From: an uncultured Pelagibacteraceae bacterium
GTDB taxonomy: Bacteria > Pseudomonadota > Alphaproteobacteria > Pelagibacterales > Pelagibacteraceae
Length of the DNA: 64,000 nt
Direction of reading: 5' to 3'
NCBI GenBank assembly: GCA_902566925.1
Contig: CACFKO010000003.1
Span: 59,484 to 123,483 of the forward strand
The position numbers and the translations under genes were made by a program. The notes below the pieces were generated by a model. That model was not told where the DNA came from. It searched no databases and saw only the letters and a list, made by a program, of their open reading frames with translations. How positions within the stretch are numbered: the first letter of the stretch is position 1; every line of letters starts with the position of its first letter. This document shows positions 1-11,782 of this stretch, in pieces.

Positions 1-1150
1 AATAGTTTTGTAAAATTTTTTTATTAAAAAATTTCTTTAATCTTTTGTTGGAATTAAATGAATAACAAGTTTCAACTAGATTAAATTCTATTTTATCGTG
101 AATCTCCCTATCTTTTTTAAATTCATTCAAGTACTTATTTAAAATTTTTTCACGCTCATTTATTTTTATCTGGCTGGGTATGAAACTATTGAAATCTGTT
201 CTAAGATCAATATATGGCGAGCCAGCAAAACTAAACATGAGAATATTCGGAAAAACGTTTTGGTATCCATATTTTTCTCTTTGTTCTCTCCAAACATTAT
301 CTGTTATTAACTCCTTGTACATAGATAAGGCTAAAGGATTTGGCTTTTCACCTATCATTTCTGCTGGGTTCCAATCAGTCATATTACTAAATAAAGTTTG
401 GCTTCCAGACAATGTTGGGTTTATTTTTTTTAATTTTATTATTTTCTTTTTAATATTTATTAAAAAATTATCAAAATCATTTTTAGAATAATTAATCCCT
501 TTTGATTTAGATTTCGGTTTTGGTAAGCCTCTAACTTGTAAAAGATAAGTTATTTTACCTTTTATACAAAATTCAATATCCAATCTATCATTTTTAAGAA
601 AATTTTCTAAATAATTACAAGCTTTTAATAGGTTGCTAAATTTATTATTTTTTATATTTTTTTTATATATTACAATCTGTTTTTTTTTATCGTTTTCTAC
701 ACCAGAAGTAATTAGGTGAGTTTTTCCAGACTCGTCATAATTTATCAAATAATAAGGAACATCAAGATTGATGTCCTTTGTGAAAATCACACCAGATACA
801 TTAACTTTTTCAACAAATTTCTGAACAATTATTTTATCATTTATTGATCTGAATTGTTTTATGTAATTTTTTAAAAAAAATTCAATGTCATCTATATCGC
901 TATTTTTTTGAACTATTTTAGATGTATATTTTCCAGCATTTGTGATTTTTTTTCCATCCTCATTAGTAGCTGATGATCTTATTATTAACTTATTTTTTTT
1001 AGAAAAATTTTTTACTTTAATAATTATTTTTTTTTTATCTTTAAGAAAATTTTTTTTACTAAAATGAAAATAGATTGGAACTTTTAATTTTGTTTTTATA
1101 AATATCTTTTTTAATAAATCTAAATTTTCAGCTTTTCCGAGTAATCTCAT
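1..1150 (-). CDS. PEP/pyruvate-binding (PPDK N-domain) protein, 3' end off window
   Basis: An open minus-strand frame runs from an ATG at 1150 to the left edge without a stop (383 codons visible, C-terminus missing). The N-terminal half resembles the ATP-grasp domain of pyruvate phosphate dikinase/PEP synthase: LIIRSSATNEDG near residues 55-66, IVQKFVEKVNVSGVIFTKD near 120, and LDIEFCI...LLQVRGL near 205-225. The second half carries MTDWNPAEMIGEKPNPLA and SPYIDLRTDFNSFIP. These are typical of a PEP/pyruvate-binding family found in capsule and LPS gene clusters and unlike metabolic PpsA. The gene begins 30 bp downstream of tRNA-Arg on the same strand. The family match is from recognition of motifs; the substrate is unknown. 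It may be the end of a second accessory locus. Confidence 0.8.
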   Translation of the reverse strand, partial: MRLLGKAENLDLLKKIFIKTKLKVPIYFHFSKKNFLKDKKKIIIKVKNFSKKNKLIIRSSATNEDGKKITNAGKYTSKIVQKNSDIDDIEFFLKNYIKQFRSINDKIIVQKFVEKVNVSGVIFTKDINLDVPYYLINYDESGKTHLITSGVENDKKKQIVIYKKNIKNNKFSNLLKACNYLENFLKNDRLDIEFCIKGKITYLLQVRGLPKPKSKSKGINYSKNDFDNFLINIKKKIIKLKKINPTLSGSQTLFSNMTDWNPAEMIGEKPNPLALSMYKELITDNVWREQREKYGYQNVFPNILMFSFAGSPYIDLRTDFNSFIPSQIKINEREKILNKYLNEFKKDREIHDKIEFNLVETCYSFNSNKRLKKFFNKKILQNY

Positions 1151-1179
1151 ATCTTAATAAAGTACCTTATTATCAGTTG

Positions 1180-1253
1180 TGGGCCGTGAAAGACTTGAAC
1201 TCTCAACCTCCAAGTCCGAAGCTTGGCGCTCTATCCAATTGAGCTAACGGCCC
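1180..1253 (-). tRNA. tRNA-Arg(TCG)
   Basis: Read on the minus strand, this folds as a full cloverleaf. The acceptor is GGGCCGT/ACGGCCC with discriminator A. The anticodon stem is CCAAG/CTTGG around the loop CTTCGGA, giving anticodon TCG, which reads CGA arginine codons. The T arm contains GTTCAAGTC. The 3' CCA is not encoded (the genome continues CAA). Confidence 0.95.
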
Positions 1254-1300
1254 TTAATAGGATAATATAGGACAGGGATTAGATTGTAAAAATATTATTT

Positions 1301-1306
1301 TATAAT
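1301..1306 (+). promoter_or_regulatory. -10 element for rluD
   Basis: A perfect TATAAT lies 17 bp upstream of the rluD ATG in the gap after tRNA-Arg. A start around 1313 would leave a leader of about 11 nt. The -35 region (TTAGAT at 1279-1284, 16-bp spacer) is weak, so only the -10 is well supported. Confidence 0.45.
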
Positions 1307-1323
1307 ATGTTTTAAACTGTAAA

Positions 1324-2304
1324 ATGAATAAAACAACAACATTTTTTGTAGAAGAAAGTAGCAACAATATAAGGTTAGACAAATATTTAGCTTCTAAATT
1401 AAAAAGTCTTACAAGATCACATATTAAAAAAATTATTCTTTCAAAAAATGTAAGTATAAACAATAAGGCTATTTCTTCCCCATCTAAAAAAATAAAATAT
1501 GGAAACTCTATAGAGATTTTAATTAAGCCAAAAAAAGTTGAATATATTAAACCTCAAAAAATAAATTTAAGTATTGTTTATGAGGATGAAGAAATTGTTG
1601 TGGTAGATAAACCTAGCGGTATTGTCGTTCATCCTGGTGCTGGTAACAAAGAGGGAACCTTGGTGAATGGTCTTTTGTATTTATACGAAAATGACTTATC
1701 AACTTTAAATGGTCTGTCTCGACCAGGTATAGTTCACAGAATAGACAAAGAAACAAGTGGATTGCTCGTGATTGCAAAAACTAATTTTTCACACGCAAAA
1801 TTATCAAAACAATTTAGCAATCATTCTATTAAGAGGAAATATTTGGCCTTAATATGGGGGGTAATAAGACCTCTAAATGGAAAAATTACTACTCTCTTAT
1901 CAAGGAGCAAAAAAAATAGACAGCTCATGTCTGTAAGTGAAAGGACTGGTAAAAGAGCCATTACAAATTACAAAACATTAAAAGTTTTTAACTATAAAGA
2001 AATACCAAAAATTAGCTTAGTAGAATGTATTTTAGAAACAGGAAGAACACATCAAATAAGAGTTCATCTTTCCTATAAAGGAAATGGATTGGTTGGAGAT
2101 AAAAAGTACGGAAAGAAAAGATTGCGTTTTAGAAAAATAAATAAAAAATTTGAAAAAATTTTACATGGTTTTGAAAGGCAAGCACTACATGCAAAAAGTC
2201 TAGGGTTTACTCATCCAACAAAAAATAGATTTGTCAATTTTGAAACAAAACTACCGACAGATTTTAAAAAAATGCTCGATTTTCTTGAAAAATTTAGCGA
2301 TTGA
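1324..2304 (+). CDS. rluD: 23S rRNA pseudouridine synthase (RluD family)
   Basis: RluA/RluD-type pseudouridine synthase of 326 aa, the family's usual length. An S4 RNA-binding domain covers roughly residues 15-75. The catalytic domain carries the signature HRIDKETSG at 138-146 with catalytic Asp141, and later LETGRTHQIRVHL. Family knowledge: RluD isomerises uridines in helix 69 of 23S rRNA. The S4 domain and the position upstream of rpoH favour RluD over RluA or RluC, but the paralogue is not certain. rpoH follows after 32 bp on the same strand and is probably co-transcribed. Confidence 0.9.
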   Translation: MNKTTTFFVEESSNNIRLDKYLASKLKSLTRSHIKKIILSKNVSINNKAISSPSKKIKYGNSIEILIKPKKVEYIKPQKINLSIVYEDEEIVVVDKPSGIVVHPGAGNKEGTLVNGLLYLYENDLSTLNGLSRPGIVHRIDKETSGLLVIAKTNFSHAKLSKQFSNHSIKRKYLALIWGVIRPLNGKITTLLSRSKKNRQLMSVSERTGKRAITNYKTLKVFNYKEIPKISLVECILETGRTHQIRVHLSYKGNGLVGDKKYGKKRLRFRKINKKFEKILHGFERQALHAKSLGFTHPTKNRFVNFETKLPTDFKKMLDFLEKFSD

Positions 2305-2336
2305 AAAATTCTATTTAAGAAATATATATACAAGCG

Positions 2337-3236
2337 ATGAGTACAAAATCTGAAATATCAAATCTACCTATTCTTTCGGGTGAGGGTGGCTTATCATTAT
2401 ACCTTGCTCAAATAAAAAAGTTTCCAATGTTAGATGCGGAGGAAGAATATATGCTAGCTAAAAATTGGAAAGAAAGAGGTAATCTAAAATCAGCACACAA
2501 ACTTGTAACAAGTCATCTTAGATTAGTTGCCAAAATTGCAATGGGTTATAGAGGTTATGGTTTACCTGTAAGTGAACTAATTTCTGAGGGTAATATTGGT
2601 TTAATGCAAGCAGTAAAAAAATTTGATCCTGATAAAGGTTTTAGGCTAGCAACTTATGCTATGTGGTGGATAAAAGCAGGAATACAGGAATATGTTCTTA
2701 GATCTTGGAGTCTAGTGAAGATGGGAACTACGGCCGCACAAAAAAAATTATTTTTTAATTTAAAAAAAATAAAACAACAAATTGCTCCAACTCAAGAAGG
2801 CGATTTAAAAAAAGAACAGGTAAAAGAAATATCAGATAGACTGGGTGTAAAATCAGAAGAAGTTGTTTCGATGAATAGAAGAATGATGGGTCAAGAAAAA
2901 TCACTCAATGATCCTATCCGCTCAGGAGAAGAAAGTGAATGGCAAGACTGGGTAGTAGATGAAAATATGGACCAGGAACTTTACGTATCTCAAAAACAAG
3001 AATTGGATGAAAAAAAATTATTACTTAAGGATGCAATTAAAATTTTGAACGATAGAGAAAAGAAAATTATAGAGGCAAGAAAGCTGTCAAATAACCCCAA
3101 AACGTTGGATGAATTAAGTAAAAAATACAAAATAAGTAGAGAAAGAATTAGACAAATTGAAAACAAAGCTTTTGAAAAACTCCAGAAAGCAATGCTTAAT
3201 TCCAACAAGTCAAAAAACCTTCTTCCCGCTCAATAG
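2337..3236 (+). CDS. rpoH: RNA polymerase sigma-32 factor
   Basis: A 299-aa sigma-70-family factor. Region 2 contains LRLVAKIAMGYRGYGLPVSE and the ATYAMWWIK stretch (residues 61-113). The RpoH box QKKLFFNLKK at 135-144 identifies it as the heat-shock sigma factor and not RpoD. Region 4 ends in a helix-turn-helix (LSKKYKISRERIRQIENKAF). It directs transcription of chaperone and protease genes. FtsH, the protease that degrades sigma-32 in E. coli, is encoded in the adjacent minus-strand block. It ends 10 bp from the convergent purA stop. Confidence 0.95.
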   Translation: MSTKSEISNLPILSGEGGLSLYLAQIKKFPMLDAEEEYMLAKNWKERGNLKSAHKLVTSHLRLVAKIAMGYRGYGLPVSELISEGNIGLMQAVKKFDPDKGFRLATYAMWWIKAGIQEYVLRSWSLVKMGTTAAQKKLFFNLKKIKQQIAPTQEGDLKKEQVKEISDRLGVKSEEVVSMNRRMMGQEKSLNDPIRSGEESEWQDWVVDENMDQELYVSQKQELDEKKLLLKDAIKILNDREKKIIEARKLSNNPKTLDELSKKYKISRERIRQIENKAFEKLQKAMLNSNKSKNLLPAQ

Positions 3237-3246
3237 AGCTAATTTT

Positions 3247-5345
<2,099 letters not shown>

Positions 5346-5346
5346 T

Positions 5347-6678
5347 TTATTTAATGGATTTTTTGATTATTTTTATACATTTTAAAATTAAACTTTTATC
5401 ATATGACTCGGCCATTATCCTAATTTTTGGTTCCGTTCCAGATTTTCTAACTAAAATTCTACCCTTCTGCCCTATAAGCTTATTTGCTTTTTTTATTGCA
5501 TTTTTACATTTTAATTTACTAATAACATTTTTATCACTGACCACTATACTCTCTAAAATTTGAGGCAACGGTTTAAAAACTTTTAAAAGTTGGCTGGCCT
5601 TTTTACCTTTTCTAAGGGAAAATAATACTTCTAAAGCTACTAATAAACCATCGCCAGTTGTTGCAAATTTTCCTAAAATGATATGTCCAGACTGTTCACC
5701 ACCCAAATTATAATTTAATTTTTTCATTTTTTCTTTAACATACCTGTCTCCAACATTAGATCTAGAAAATCTTATTTTTTCATTATTTAAAAATTTTTCT
5801 AAACCATAATTTGACATTAATGTTCCAATAACGCCTCCCCTTAAAATCTTTTTGGATTTCCAACGACGGGCTAACATTGCAATAATTTGATCTCCATCAA
5901 CTATTTTGCCCTTTTCATCACACATAATTACTCTGTCAGCATCTCCGTCAAAAGATATACCAATATTTGCTTTATATTTTTTTACAGCAGCCCTTATTTT
6001 TGAAGGATATGTTGATCCGCATTTTTCATTTATATTTAAACCATTTGGCTTTACTCCAATAGAAACTACTTTTGCCCCAAGTTCTTTAAGTAATTTAGGT
6101 GCAGCTTTATAGCAAGCACCATTAGCACAATCTAAAACTATTTTTGTTCCTTTGAGGTGAAAATTACTTGGAAAATTATTTTTTAGTATTCTGATATATT
6201 TTTCATTTCCATCTTCAAGACGTTTTACTCTGCCTAGCAATTTTGGATTTGTTAATTGTTTTGTATTTTTGGCATCTATCAATTTTTCAATCTTTTTTTC
6301 AATTTTATCAGATAACTTCATTCCGTCTGGGCCAAATAATTTTAATCCATTGTCATAGTAAGGATTATGCGAGGCTGTAATCATTATACCCATATTAGCT
6401 TTCATAGATTTAGTTAACATTGCAAGTCCATTTGTAGGTAGAGGCCCCAAAGTAAAAACATGCATTCCACCCGAAACAAGACCAGATACCAAAGCAGGTT
6501 CCAAAGTGTAACCTGATAATCTTGTATCTTTTGCTATTATTGCGATCTGTTTTGATTTTTTTTGGTTTTTAAAATGTGTACCTGACGCAAGACCAAATTT
6601 AAAAAATTTTTCTCCAGTTATATTTCCTTGATTTACTTTTCCTCTAATTCCATCTGTACCAAAATATTTATTTTTCAT
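5347..6678 (-). CDS. glmM: phosphoglucosamine mutase
   Basis: Interconverts glucosamine-6-phosphate and glucosamine-1-phosphate for peptidoglycan and LPS precursors. The protein is 443 aa. ITASHNPYYDNGLK places the phosphoserine at Ser103, DGDADR at 244-249 binds Mg, and GEQSGHI and RKSGTEPKIRIM complete the active site. The start overlaps the end of folP by 11 bp, implying translational coupling. The order ftsH-folP-glmM is conserved in many proteobacteria. Confidence 0.96.
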   Translation of the reverse strand: MKNKYFGTDGIRGKVNQGNITGEKFFKFGLASGTHFKNQKKSKQIAIIAKDTRLSGYTLEPALVSGLVSGGMHVFTLGPLPTNGLAMLTKSMKANMGIMITASHNPYYDNGLKLFGPDGMKLSDKIEKKIEKLIDAKNTKQLTNPKLLGRVKRLEDGNEKYIRILKNNFPSNFHLKGTKIVLDCANGACYKAAPKLLKELGAKVVSIGVKPNGLNINEKCGSTYPSKIRAAVKKYKANIGISFDGDADRVIMCDEKGKIVDGDQIIAMLARRWKSKKILRGGVIGTLMSNYGLEKFLNNEKIRFSRSNVGDRYVKEKMKKLNYNLGGEQSGHIILGKFATTGDGLLVALEVLFSLRKGKKASQLLKVFKPLPQILESIVVSDKNVISKLKCKNAIKKANKLIGQKGRILVRKSGTEPKIRIMAESYDKSLILKCIKIIKKSIK

Positions 6679-7729
6679 TAATTTTTTCGTACACCATTAT
6701 TCCTTGCTTAATTTCTTTTACGTTATGTACTCTAAAAATTTGTACACCTTGTGATAATAAAAAAAGAATAGAGGCTAATGTTCCGCCTGTTCTATCTTTG
6801 CTATCATAGTTCCCAGATATTTGATTAATAAATCTTTTTCTTGATGTTCCAACCAAAATAGGAAAGCCAAGACTATGAAACAAAGATATTTTAGAAATTA
6901 AAGTCAAATTATGTTTCAGAGTTTTACCAAACCCGATGCCAGGATCTAATACTATTTTTTGGTTTTTAAATTTTTTATTGATGCTTTTTTCAAAAAAATC
7001 ATAAATATCCAGTAAAACATTTTTATACTTTGGATTTATTTGCATAGTATTTGGTGTTCCCTGCATATGATGTAGTACTTTGCTGACATTATATTTTTTT
7101 AATTTATATAAAGAACTTTGATCATAATTAAATCCTGATACATCATTAATTAAATCTGCTCCATGTTTTATGCTTCTAACCATTAAATTAGATTTCCTTG
7201 TATCTATTGATAGACAAGTTTTTTTATATTTTTTTTTGAAATTTTTTAAGACATACTCAATCCTTTTCCATTCAATTTTTGGATCGACTGTTTTCGATCC
7301 TGGCCTCGTAGACTCTCCGCCTATATCAATAATTGCTGCACCAGATTTAATCATTTTTGATATATGTTTGAATGATTTATCTTTTTTGTTAAATTTTCCC
7401 CCGTCAGAAAAACTGTCAGGGGTTAAATTCAAAACTCCCATGATAGAAGGTCTAGAAAAATTAACATTTTTTAGGAAGTTTTTTCTTTTTAATGTTATTT
7501 TTTTTAAATCTTTACTAATAGTTTTTTTTAACTGCCTGCTTAGTTTTTTAACATCTTTAAGATGAATTAATTGTGTATTTATCTTATTTTTATCTCTTGT
7601 GAAAATCTCAATATTATCAAAAGCTAGATTTTTCTTACCATTAAGAGGAAGTGCTTTTTTTAATCTAATGAGTTTTTCTGCAGTCCTTCCATGATAAAAA
7701 TTACACGCTCTAGTGTAATATTTTCTCAT
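6668..7729 (-). CDS. folP: dihydropteroate synthase with N-terminal extension
   Basis: Joins pteridine pyrophosphate with p-aminobenzoate in folate synthesis. The core starts near residue 95 with SIMGVLNLTPDSFSDGG and continues with DIGGESTRPGS, DVSGF and VLDPGIGFGKT. The protein is 353 aa, longer than the usual 270-290, because of a Lys-rich leader of about 90 residues. The ATG at 7729 lies 11 bp after the ftsH stop, and no better internal start is obvious. The extension may be a variant seen in some alphaproteobacterial FolP proteins; its role is unknown. Confidence 0.93.
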   Translation of the reverse strand: MRKYYTRACNFYHGRTAEKLIRLKKALPLNGKKNLAFDNIEIFTRDKNKINTQLIHLKDVKKLSRQLKKTISKDLKKITLKRKNFLKNVNFSRPSIMGVLNLTPDSFSDGGKFNKKDKSFKHISKMIKSGAAIIDIGGESTRPGSKTVDPKIEWKRIEYVLKNFKKKYKKTCLSIDTRKSNLMVRSIKHGADLINDVSGFNYDQSSLYKLKKYNVSKVLHHMQGTPNTMQINPKYKNVLLDIYDFFEKSINKKFKNQKIVLDPGIGFGKTLKHNLTLISKISLFHSLGFPILVGTSRKRFINQISGNYDSKDRTGGTLASILFLLSQGVQIFRVHNVKEIKQGIMVYEKINEK

Positions 7730-7739
7730 GATTCAATTC

Positions 7740-9635
7740 TTAGATTGCTGGTTTTGGCTTTAAACCAATAGTATCAATGGCAGATGATGCGCTATCATCA
7801 TTTTGTTCTTCTTTTTTTGATAATTTAGCGGGCTGAATATTTTTTAAAATAAGATCTCTGATTTCATCACCGGTTAAAGTTTCATACACCAGTAATGCTT
7901 TTGCGATTTTATGAAGATCATCGATCTTTTCTGTTAAAACTGTTTTTGCTCTATCATAACTAGTATTAACTATTTTTTTTACCTCAGCATCTACTTTTTT
8001 CGCTGTATCTTCAGACATATTTTGCTGCCTGGTAATTGATCTTCCAAGAAATACTTCATCTTCATTCTCTCCGTAGGCTATAGGCCCGAGATCTTTACTC
8101 ATACCGTATCTGGTCACCATATTTTTTGCCATTTTTGTAGCCATATCAATATCTGATGATGCTCCAGAAGTTACTTTGTCATGACCAAAAATTAGTTCTT
8201 CAGCAATCCTGCCTCCCATTGCTACAGCAATATCTGAGTACATTTTTTCTCTTGTAACAGATAACTGGTCTCTTTCAGGCAACCTCATAACCATACCCAA
8301 AGCTCTACCTCTAGGTATAATAGTAGCTTTATGAATTGGGTCAGACGCTTTTTCATTGAGAGCAACTATTGCATGACCTCCCTCATGATAGGCTGTTAAT
8401 TTTTTCTCTTCCTCTGTCATTACCATTGATCTTCTTTCTGCTCCCATCATGACCTTATCTTTGGCTTCTTCAACATCAGACATGGTAACAACTCTTTTAT
8501 TTTTTCTAGCTGCCAGTAGAGCTGACTCATTTACTAAATTTGCTAGATCAGCTCCAGAAAAACCTGGTGTACCTCGTGCAATTGTTCTAAGTTTTACATC
8601 TGGTCCGGTATTAATTTTTTTAATATGGACCTTAAGAATTGCTTCTCTTCCCAAAATGTCAGGATTTGGAACTACGACTTGTCTATCAAATCTACCTGGT
8701 CTTAAAAGAGCTGGATCTAAAACATCTGGTCTGTTAGTAGCTGCGATTAAAATAATTCCTTCATTTGTATCAAAACCATCCATCTCGACTAAAAGCTGAT
8801 TTAAAGTTTGTTCTCTTTCATCATTTCCCCCACCTAAGCCTGCACCTCTACTTCTTCCTACAGCATCTATTTCATCAATAAAAATTATACACGGAGCATG
8901 TTTCTTTCCTTGTTCAAACATATCTCTAACTCTAGAAGCTCCTACACCAACAAACATTTCAACAAAGTCTGAACCAGAAATTGTGAAAAATGGAACATTG
9001 GCTTCACCAGCAATTGCTTTAGCTAAAAGAGTTTTTCCTGTACCTGGAGGACCAATAAGCAATGCACCTTTTGGTATTTTACCACCAAGTCTTCTAAATT
9101 TTTTTGGATCTTTTAGAAATTCAACTATTTCTTCTACTTCTTCTTTTGCTTCTTCAATCCCTGCAACATCATTAAAAGTTACTTTTCCTTGAGCTTCTGT
9201 TAGCAGTTTAGCTTTTGATCTTCCAAAACCCATTGCGCCACCTCTGCCTCCTTGCATTTGGCGCATAAAAAATATCCAAACTCCTATCAGTAACAACATC
9301 GGGAACCAAGACAATAAAACTCCAATCAAAGATGGCATTTTATCTTCTGTTGGTGAAGCTATTATACTTACATTTCTTTCAGAAAGTTTTTCAACTAAAC
9401 CAGGATAGTTTGGAGAGTAAGTATTAAATTTTGAACCATCAGACAAAACTCCTCTTATATTGTCTCCTTGGATTTGAACCTCAACTACCCTACCGTTATC
9501 AACTTCTTTTAAAAATTTAGAGAATGCAATTTTGTTTTCTTGTGAATCTGGTTTATTTGGATTCTGGAAAAGGTTAAAAAGTCCAACAGAAAGAAGGACT
9601 ATCAAACCCCACATAAGTAAATTTCTAAAGTTCAT
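7740..9635 (-). CDS. ftsH: ATP-dependent membrane zinc protease FtsH
   Basis: Hexameric inner-membrane AAA+ protease that degrades membrane and regulatory proteins. The 631 aa include membrane segments at about 7-22 and 104-124 flanking a periplasmic domain. Walker A is GPPGTGKT at 195-202 and Walker B IIFIDEID near 250. The SRH region is [20 protein letters not shown], and the zinc site is HEGGH at 417-421. It is the first gene of a possible ftsH-folP-glmM-thiD-purA transcript; a good promoter precedes it. Confidence 0.98.
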   Translation of the reverse strand: MNFRNLLMWGLIVLLSVGLFNLFQNPNKPDSQENKIAFSKFLKEVDNGRVVEVQIQGDNIRGVLSDGSKFNTYSPNYPGLVEKLSERNVSIIASPTEDKMPSLIGVLLSWFPMLLLIGVWIFFMRQMQGGRGGAMGFGRSKAKLLTEAQGKVTFNDVAGIEEAKEEVEEIVEFLKDPKKFRRLGGKIPKGALLIGPPGTGKTLLAKAIAGEANVPFFTISGSDFVEMFVGVGASRVRDMFEQGKKHAPCIIFIDEIDAVGRSRGAGLGGGNDEREQTLNQLLVEMDGFDTNEGIILIAATNRPDVLDPALLRPGRFDRQVVVPNPDILGREAILKVHIKKINTGPDVKLRTIARGTPGFSGADLANLVNESALLAARKNKRVVTMSDVEEAKDKVMMGAERRSMVMTEEEKKLTAYHEGGHAIVALNEKASDPIHKATIIPRGRALGMVMRLPERDQLSVTREKMYSDIAVAMGGRIAEELIFGHDKVTSGASSDIDMATKMAKNMVTRYGMSKDLGPIAYGENEDEVFLGRSITRQQNMSEDTAKKVDAEVKKIVNTSYDRAKTVLTEKIDDLHKIAKALLVYETLTGDEIRDLILKNIQPAKLSKKEEQNDDSASSAIDTIGLKPKPAI

Positions 9636-9706
9636 ACTAAATAAATAGGTATTTTTTTAATTTTAACAAGTGTTTTAAATCTACAATTAATTAAAATATG
9701 TATCAA

Positions 9707-9735
9707 ATTATAGCATATTTTCATGAATTCTTAAA
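9707..9735 (-). promoter_or_regulatory. promoter for ftsH
   Basis: On the minus strand, an extended -10 TGCTATAAT (hexamer at 9712-9707) is preceded by TTTAAG (9735-9730) with a 17-bp spacer. Transcription would start near 9700, leaving a leader of about 65 nt before ftsH. It is the only strong hexamer pair seen in the 95-bp tilS-ftsH gap. Confidence 0.55.
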
Positions 9736-10753
9736 ACTCTCTTGTCACATGCAGCAAATTTTTCTTTCTTTCAAAAATACATCCTCCCAAGGTACACTTC
9801 TTTGGATTTTTTGCTTCAAATCTACTAATTAAATTTAATACCTTTTGGGATCTTGGAGGGTAATAAGATAAAGACCTATTTTTTACAATTCTGTTAATAA
9901 TTTTAAATTTTACTTCCTGGGGCTCCTTTTTAAACATTTTTAAGTTTAGTACGGTTTCGCTTTTTTTAAATTTTACAAACTTTTTTAAAGAACGATTGAC
10001 GTAGAAATTAATAGCTTCTTTTGTAGATGAAATATTGTTGATAGAGCGAATAATTTGATCAAAATTTAATCCTTTGTTTTCAAGAATTTTAGTTAATTCT
10101 CTAATATTTGTTCTTAAAAATTTTCTATCTTTATTACTTGGATCCTTTATTGTTTTTTCAAAAAATTTATTTGCAACATGTTTGAGTACATTTTTTTTAA
10201 ATTCCAAAAAAGGCCTAACCAATTTAATTCCATATTTTAAATTGGTTGACTCACTCATTGATGAAAGTCCTTCTACTCCGCTCCCCCTGGACAATCTAAT
10301 GAGGAATGTTTCTATTTGATCATCCTTATGGTGAGCTGTTAAAAGAGATCTGGTCTTATTCTTCCTGCAAAACTCAACTAAAAGCTCGTATCTTAAATCT
10401 CTCGCATTTTTTTGAATATTTTTTGAAATTTTTTTCCTGTTTTTAAGAATTTGGAGTTTAATTCCATTTTTGTTCAATAATTTTTTTACTTGGAAAGCTT
10501 CTTTTTCAGAATTTTTTCTTATTCCATGATCTACCAAGATAAAATACATTCTCCATTTTGTTTCATGCATTAACAAGTTTGATAAAAAAGCAAGAGCCAT
10601 GCTATCTGGACCACCTGAAACTGCTACCGCAAATGAGTTATTTTGTTTATGTTTTGATAAGACTGACTTTAATTTGAGATATATCGCTGAAATCTTTTTA
10701 TCTTGAATAATAACATCTTTAAGCTTTGCTACATTTAAATTTTTTGTTTTCAT
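9731..10753 (-). CDS. tilS: tRNA(Ile)-lysidine synthase
   Basis: Modifies the CAT anticodon of tRNA-Ile to lysidine so that it reads AUA. The PP-loop motif SGGPDS is at residues 46-51 in an N-type ATP pyrophosphatase domain; RGSGVEGLSSM follows near 160. The 340-aa length suggests a short or divergent C-terminal domain. The start overlaps the end of the preceding cpoB frame by 35 bp, so cpoB and tilS are probably co-transcribed. Confidence 0.92.
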   Translation of the reverse strand: MKTKNLNVAKLKDVIIQDKKISAIYLKLKSVLSKHKQNNSFAVAVSGGPDSMALAFLSNLLMHETKWRMYFILVDHGIRKNSEKEAFQVKKLLNKNGIKLQILKNRKKISKNIQKNARDLRYELLVEFCRKNKTRSLLTAHHKDDQIETFLIRLSRGSGVEGLSSMSESTNLKYGIKLVRPFLEFKKNVLKHVANKFFEKTIKDPSNKDRKFLRTNIRELTKILENKGLNFDQIIRSINNISSTKEAINFYVNRSLKKFVKFKKSETVLNLKMFKKEPQEVKFKIINRIVKNRSLSYYPPRSQKVLNLISRFEAKNPKKCTLGGCIFERKKNLLHVTREF

Positions 10754-11696
10754 ATTCAGCTTTTTGTAACACAGACTTGCTAGCTTTTGGATATTCTTTT
10801 TTCACACCTTGAATCATTAAACAGCCTTGGTCTTTCTCTCCAAGTTGCACTAATGTTGTTCCAAGTTTAAGTAAATTTATTGGTGCCTTTTTACTTTTAG
10901 GGTAGTTTTGATAACCGTCAAGATAGGCTGCTGCTGCATCTTGATAAAGTTGTCTTATTCTAAAGGTCTCTCCATACCAATACTGGGCGCTACCAGCTAA
11001 TTCATTTCCTTTATTTTTTTCAATAAATTCCTTTAATGCAAACTCTGCAGTTTCATAATCACCAACCTTAATAAAACTTACTGCAAAATTATATTGATCT
11101 TTTGGAGGTTTATTAGGTAATAAAGATTCACTTCTTTCAGTTTTTTGGCTTACGACAAGTCCTGCAGTTTCAACAGATTGAGTTTTTTGAACTTTCTGTG
11201 TATTTTCTAGATCTGTGTTAGAAACTCTACCTAGGTCTTGAGGTAAATCCGTGCCAGGAAGTCTTTTTTTCTTATCAACTTTTAATTTTTCTTTTCCAGT
11301 TGTAGTTATTCCTGTTCGTTCTATATCATTAAATCTCATCTGATTGTCAGACTGCATCTTTGTTATTCTGTTTGACAATTTATCTATCTTGAAATTAATC
11401 TCTTCATATTTATTTGTAACTTCTCTAAATTGCTCTTCGATCTCATTGAGCTTGAGCAAATGCCTTGTTAAAATATCTTCATTTATACCATCAGAGGAAA
11501 CATTTGAGGGTTTAAGTTCTGAAGTTTTATAAAAAGCTGTTTCTAAAGTTTTTAGATCTTTGCCTATTGTTTCAATCTTAAGGATAATTTGTTTTAAATC
11601 CTGACTTTCTTCTTCAGCATTAATATTGTTTGAAAAAAACAAAAAAGTAACGAAAACAGAAAAAATTATTGCAGAATAAATTTTTTTTAGAATCAT
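10719..11696 (-). CDS. cpoB: Tol-Pal system protein CpoB/YbgF
   Basis: Periplasmic TPR protein linking Tol-Pal with cell-wall synthesis during division. From the ATG at 11696 the protein starts MILKKIYSAIIFSVFVTFLFF and ends a signal peptide near NINAEE. A coiled-coil region follows, then C-terminal TPR repeats (YNFAVSFIKVGDYETAEFAL, SAQYWYGETFRIRQLYQDA). The frame is open up to an ATG at 11750, but that codon falls inside the pal terminator hairpin and would precede the signal peptide, so I chose 11696. It sits directly downstream of pal as expected. Confidence 0.88.
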   Translation of the reverse strand: MILKKIYSAIIFSVFVTFLFFSNNINAEEESQDLKQIILKIETIGKDLKTLETAFYKTSELKPSNVSSDGINEDILTRHLLKLNEIEEQFREVTNKYEEINFKIDKLSNRITKMQSDNQMRFNDIERTGITTTGKEKLKVDKKKRLPGTDLPQDLGRVSNTDLENTQKVQKTQSVETAGLVVSQKTERSESLLPNKPPKDQYNFAVSFIKVGDYETAEFALKEFIEKNKGNELAGSAQYWYGETFRIRQLYQDAAAAYLDGYQNYPKSKKAPINLLKLGTTLVQLGEKDQGCLMIQGVKKEYPKASKSVLQKAEYENKKFKCSKA

Positions 11697-11724
11697 TGTA
11701 TAATTTTTATTTATACAAAATGGC

Positions 11725-11764
11725 AAAAAAAAGACCCCACTATTCTTCAAGAATAATGGGGTCT
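11725..11764 (-). terminator. Rho-independent terminator after pal
   Basis: In minus-strand RNA, arms starting AGACCCCAUUAUUC (11764 side) and ending GAAUAGUGGGGUCU (11732 side) form a long stem with one U-G wobble and a short loop. A run of seven U (11731-11725) follows. It lies 19 bp after the pal stop and separates the tol-pal transcript from cpoB. Confidence 0.85.
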
Positions 11765-11782
11765 TTCAATCCTAAAAGCTTC

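Noticed and set aside
180..491. Plus-strand open frame of 103 codons
   Set aside because: It is antisense to the long minus-strand PEP/pyruvate-binding gene and has no recognisable domain or ribosome site.
11697..11750. Upstream start for cpoB at 11750
   Set aside because: It would begin within the pal terminator hairpin and precede a clear signal peptide start at 11696.
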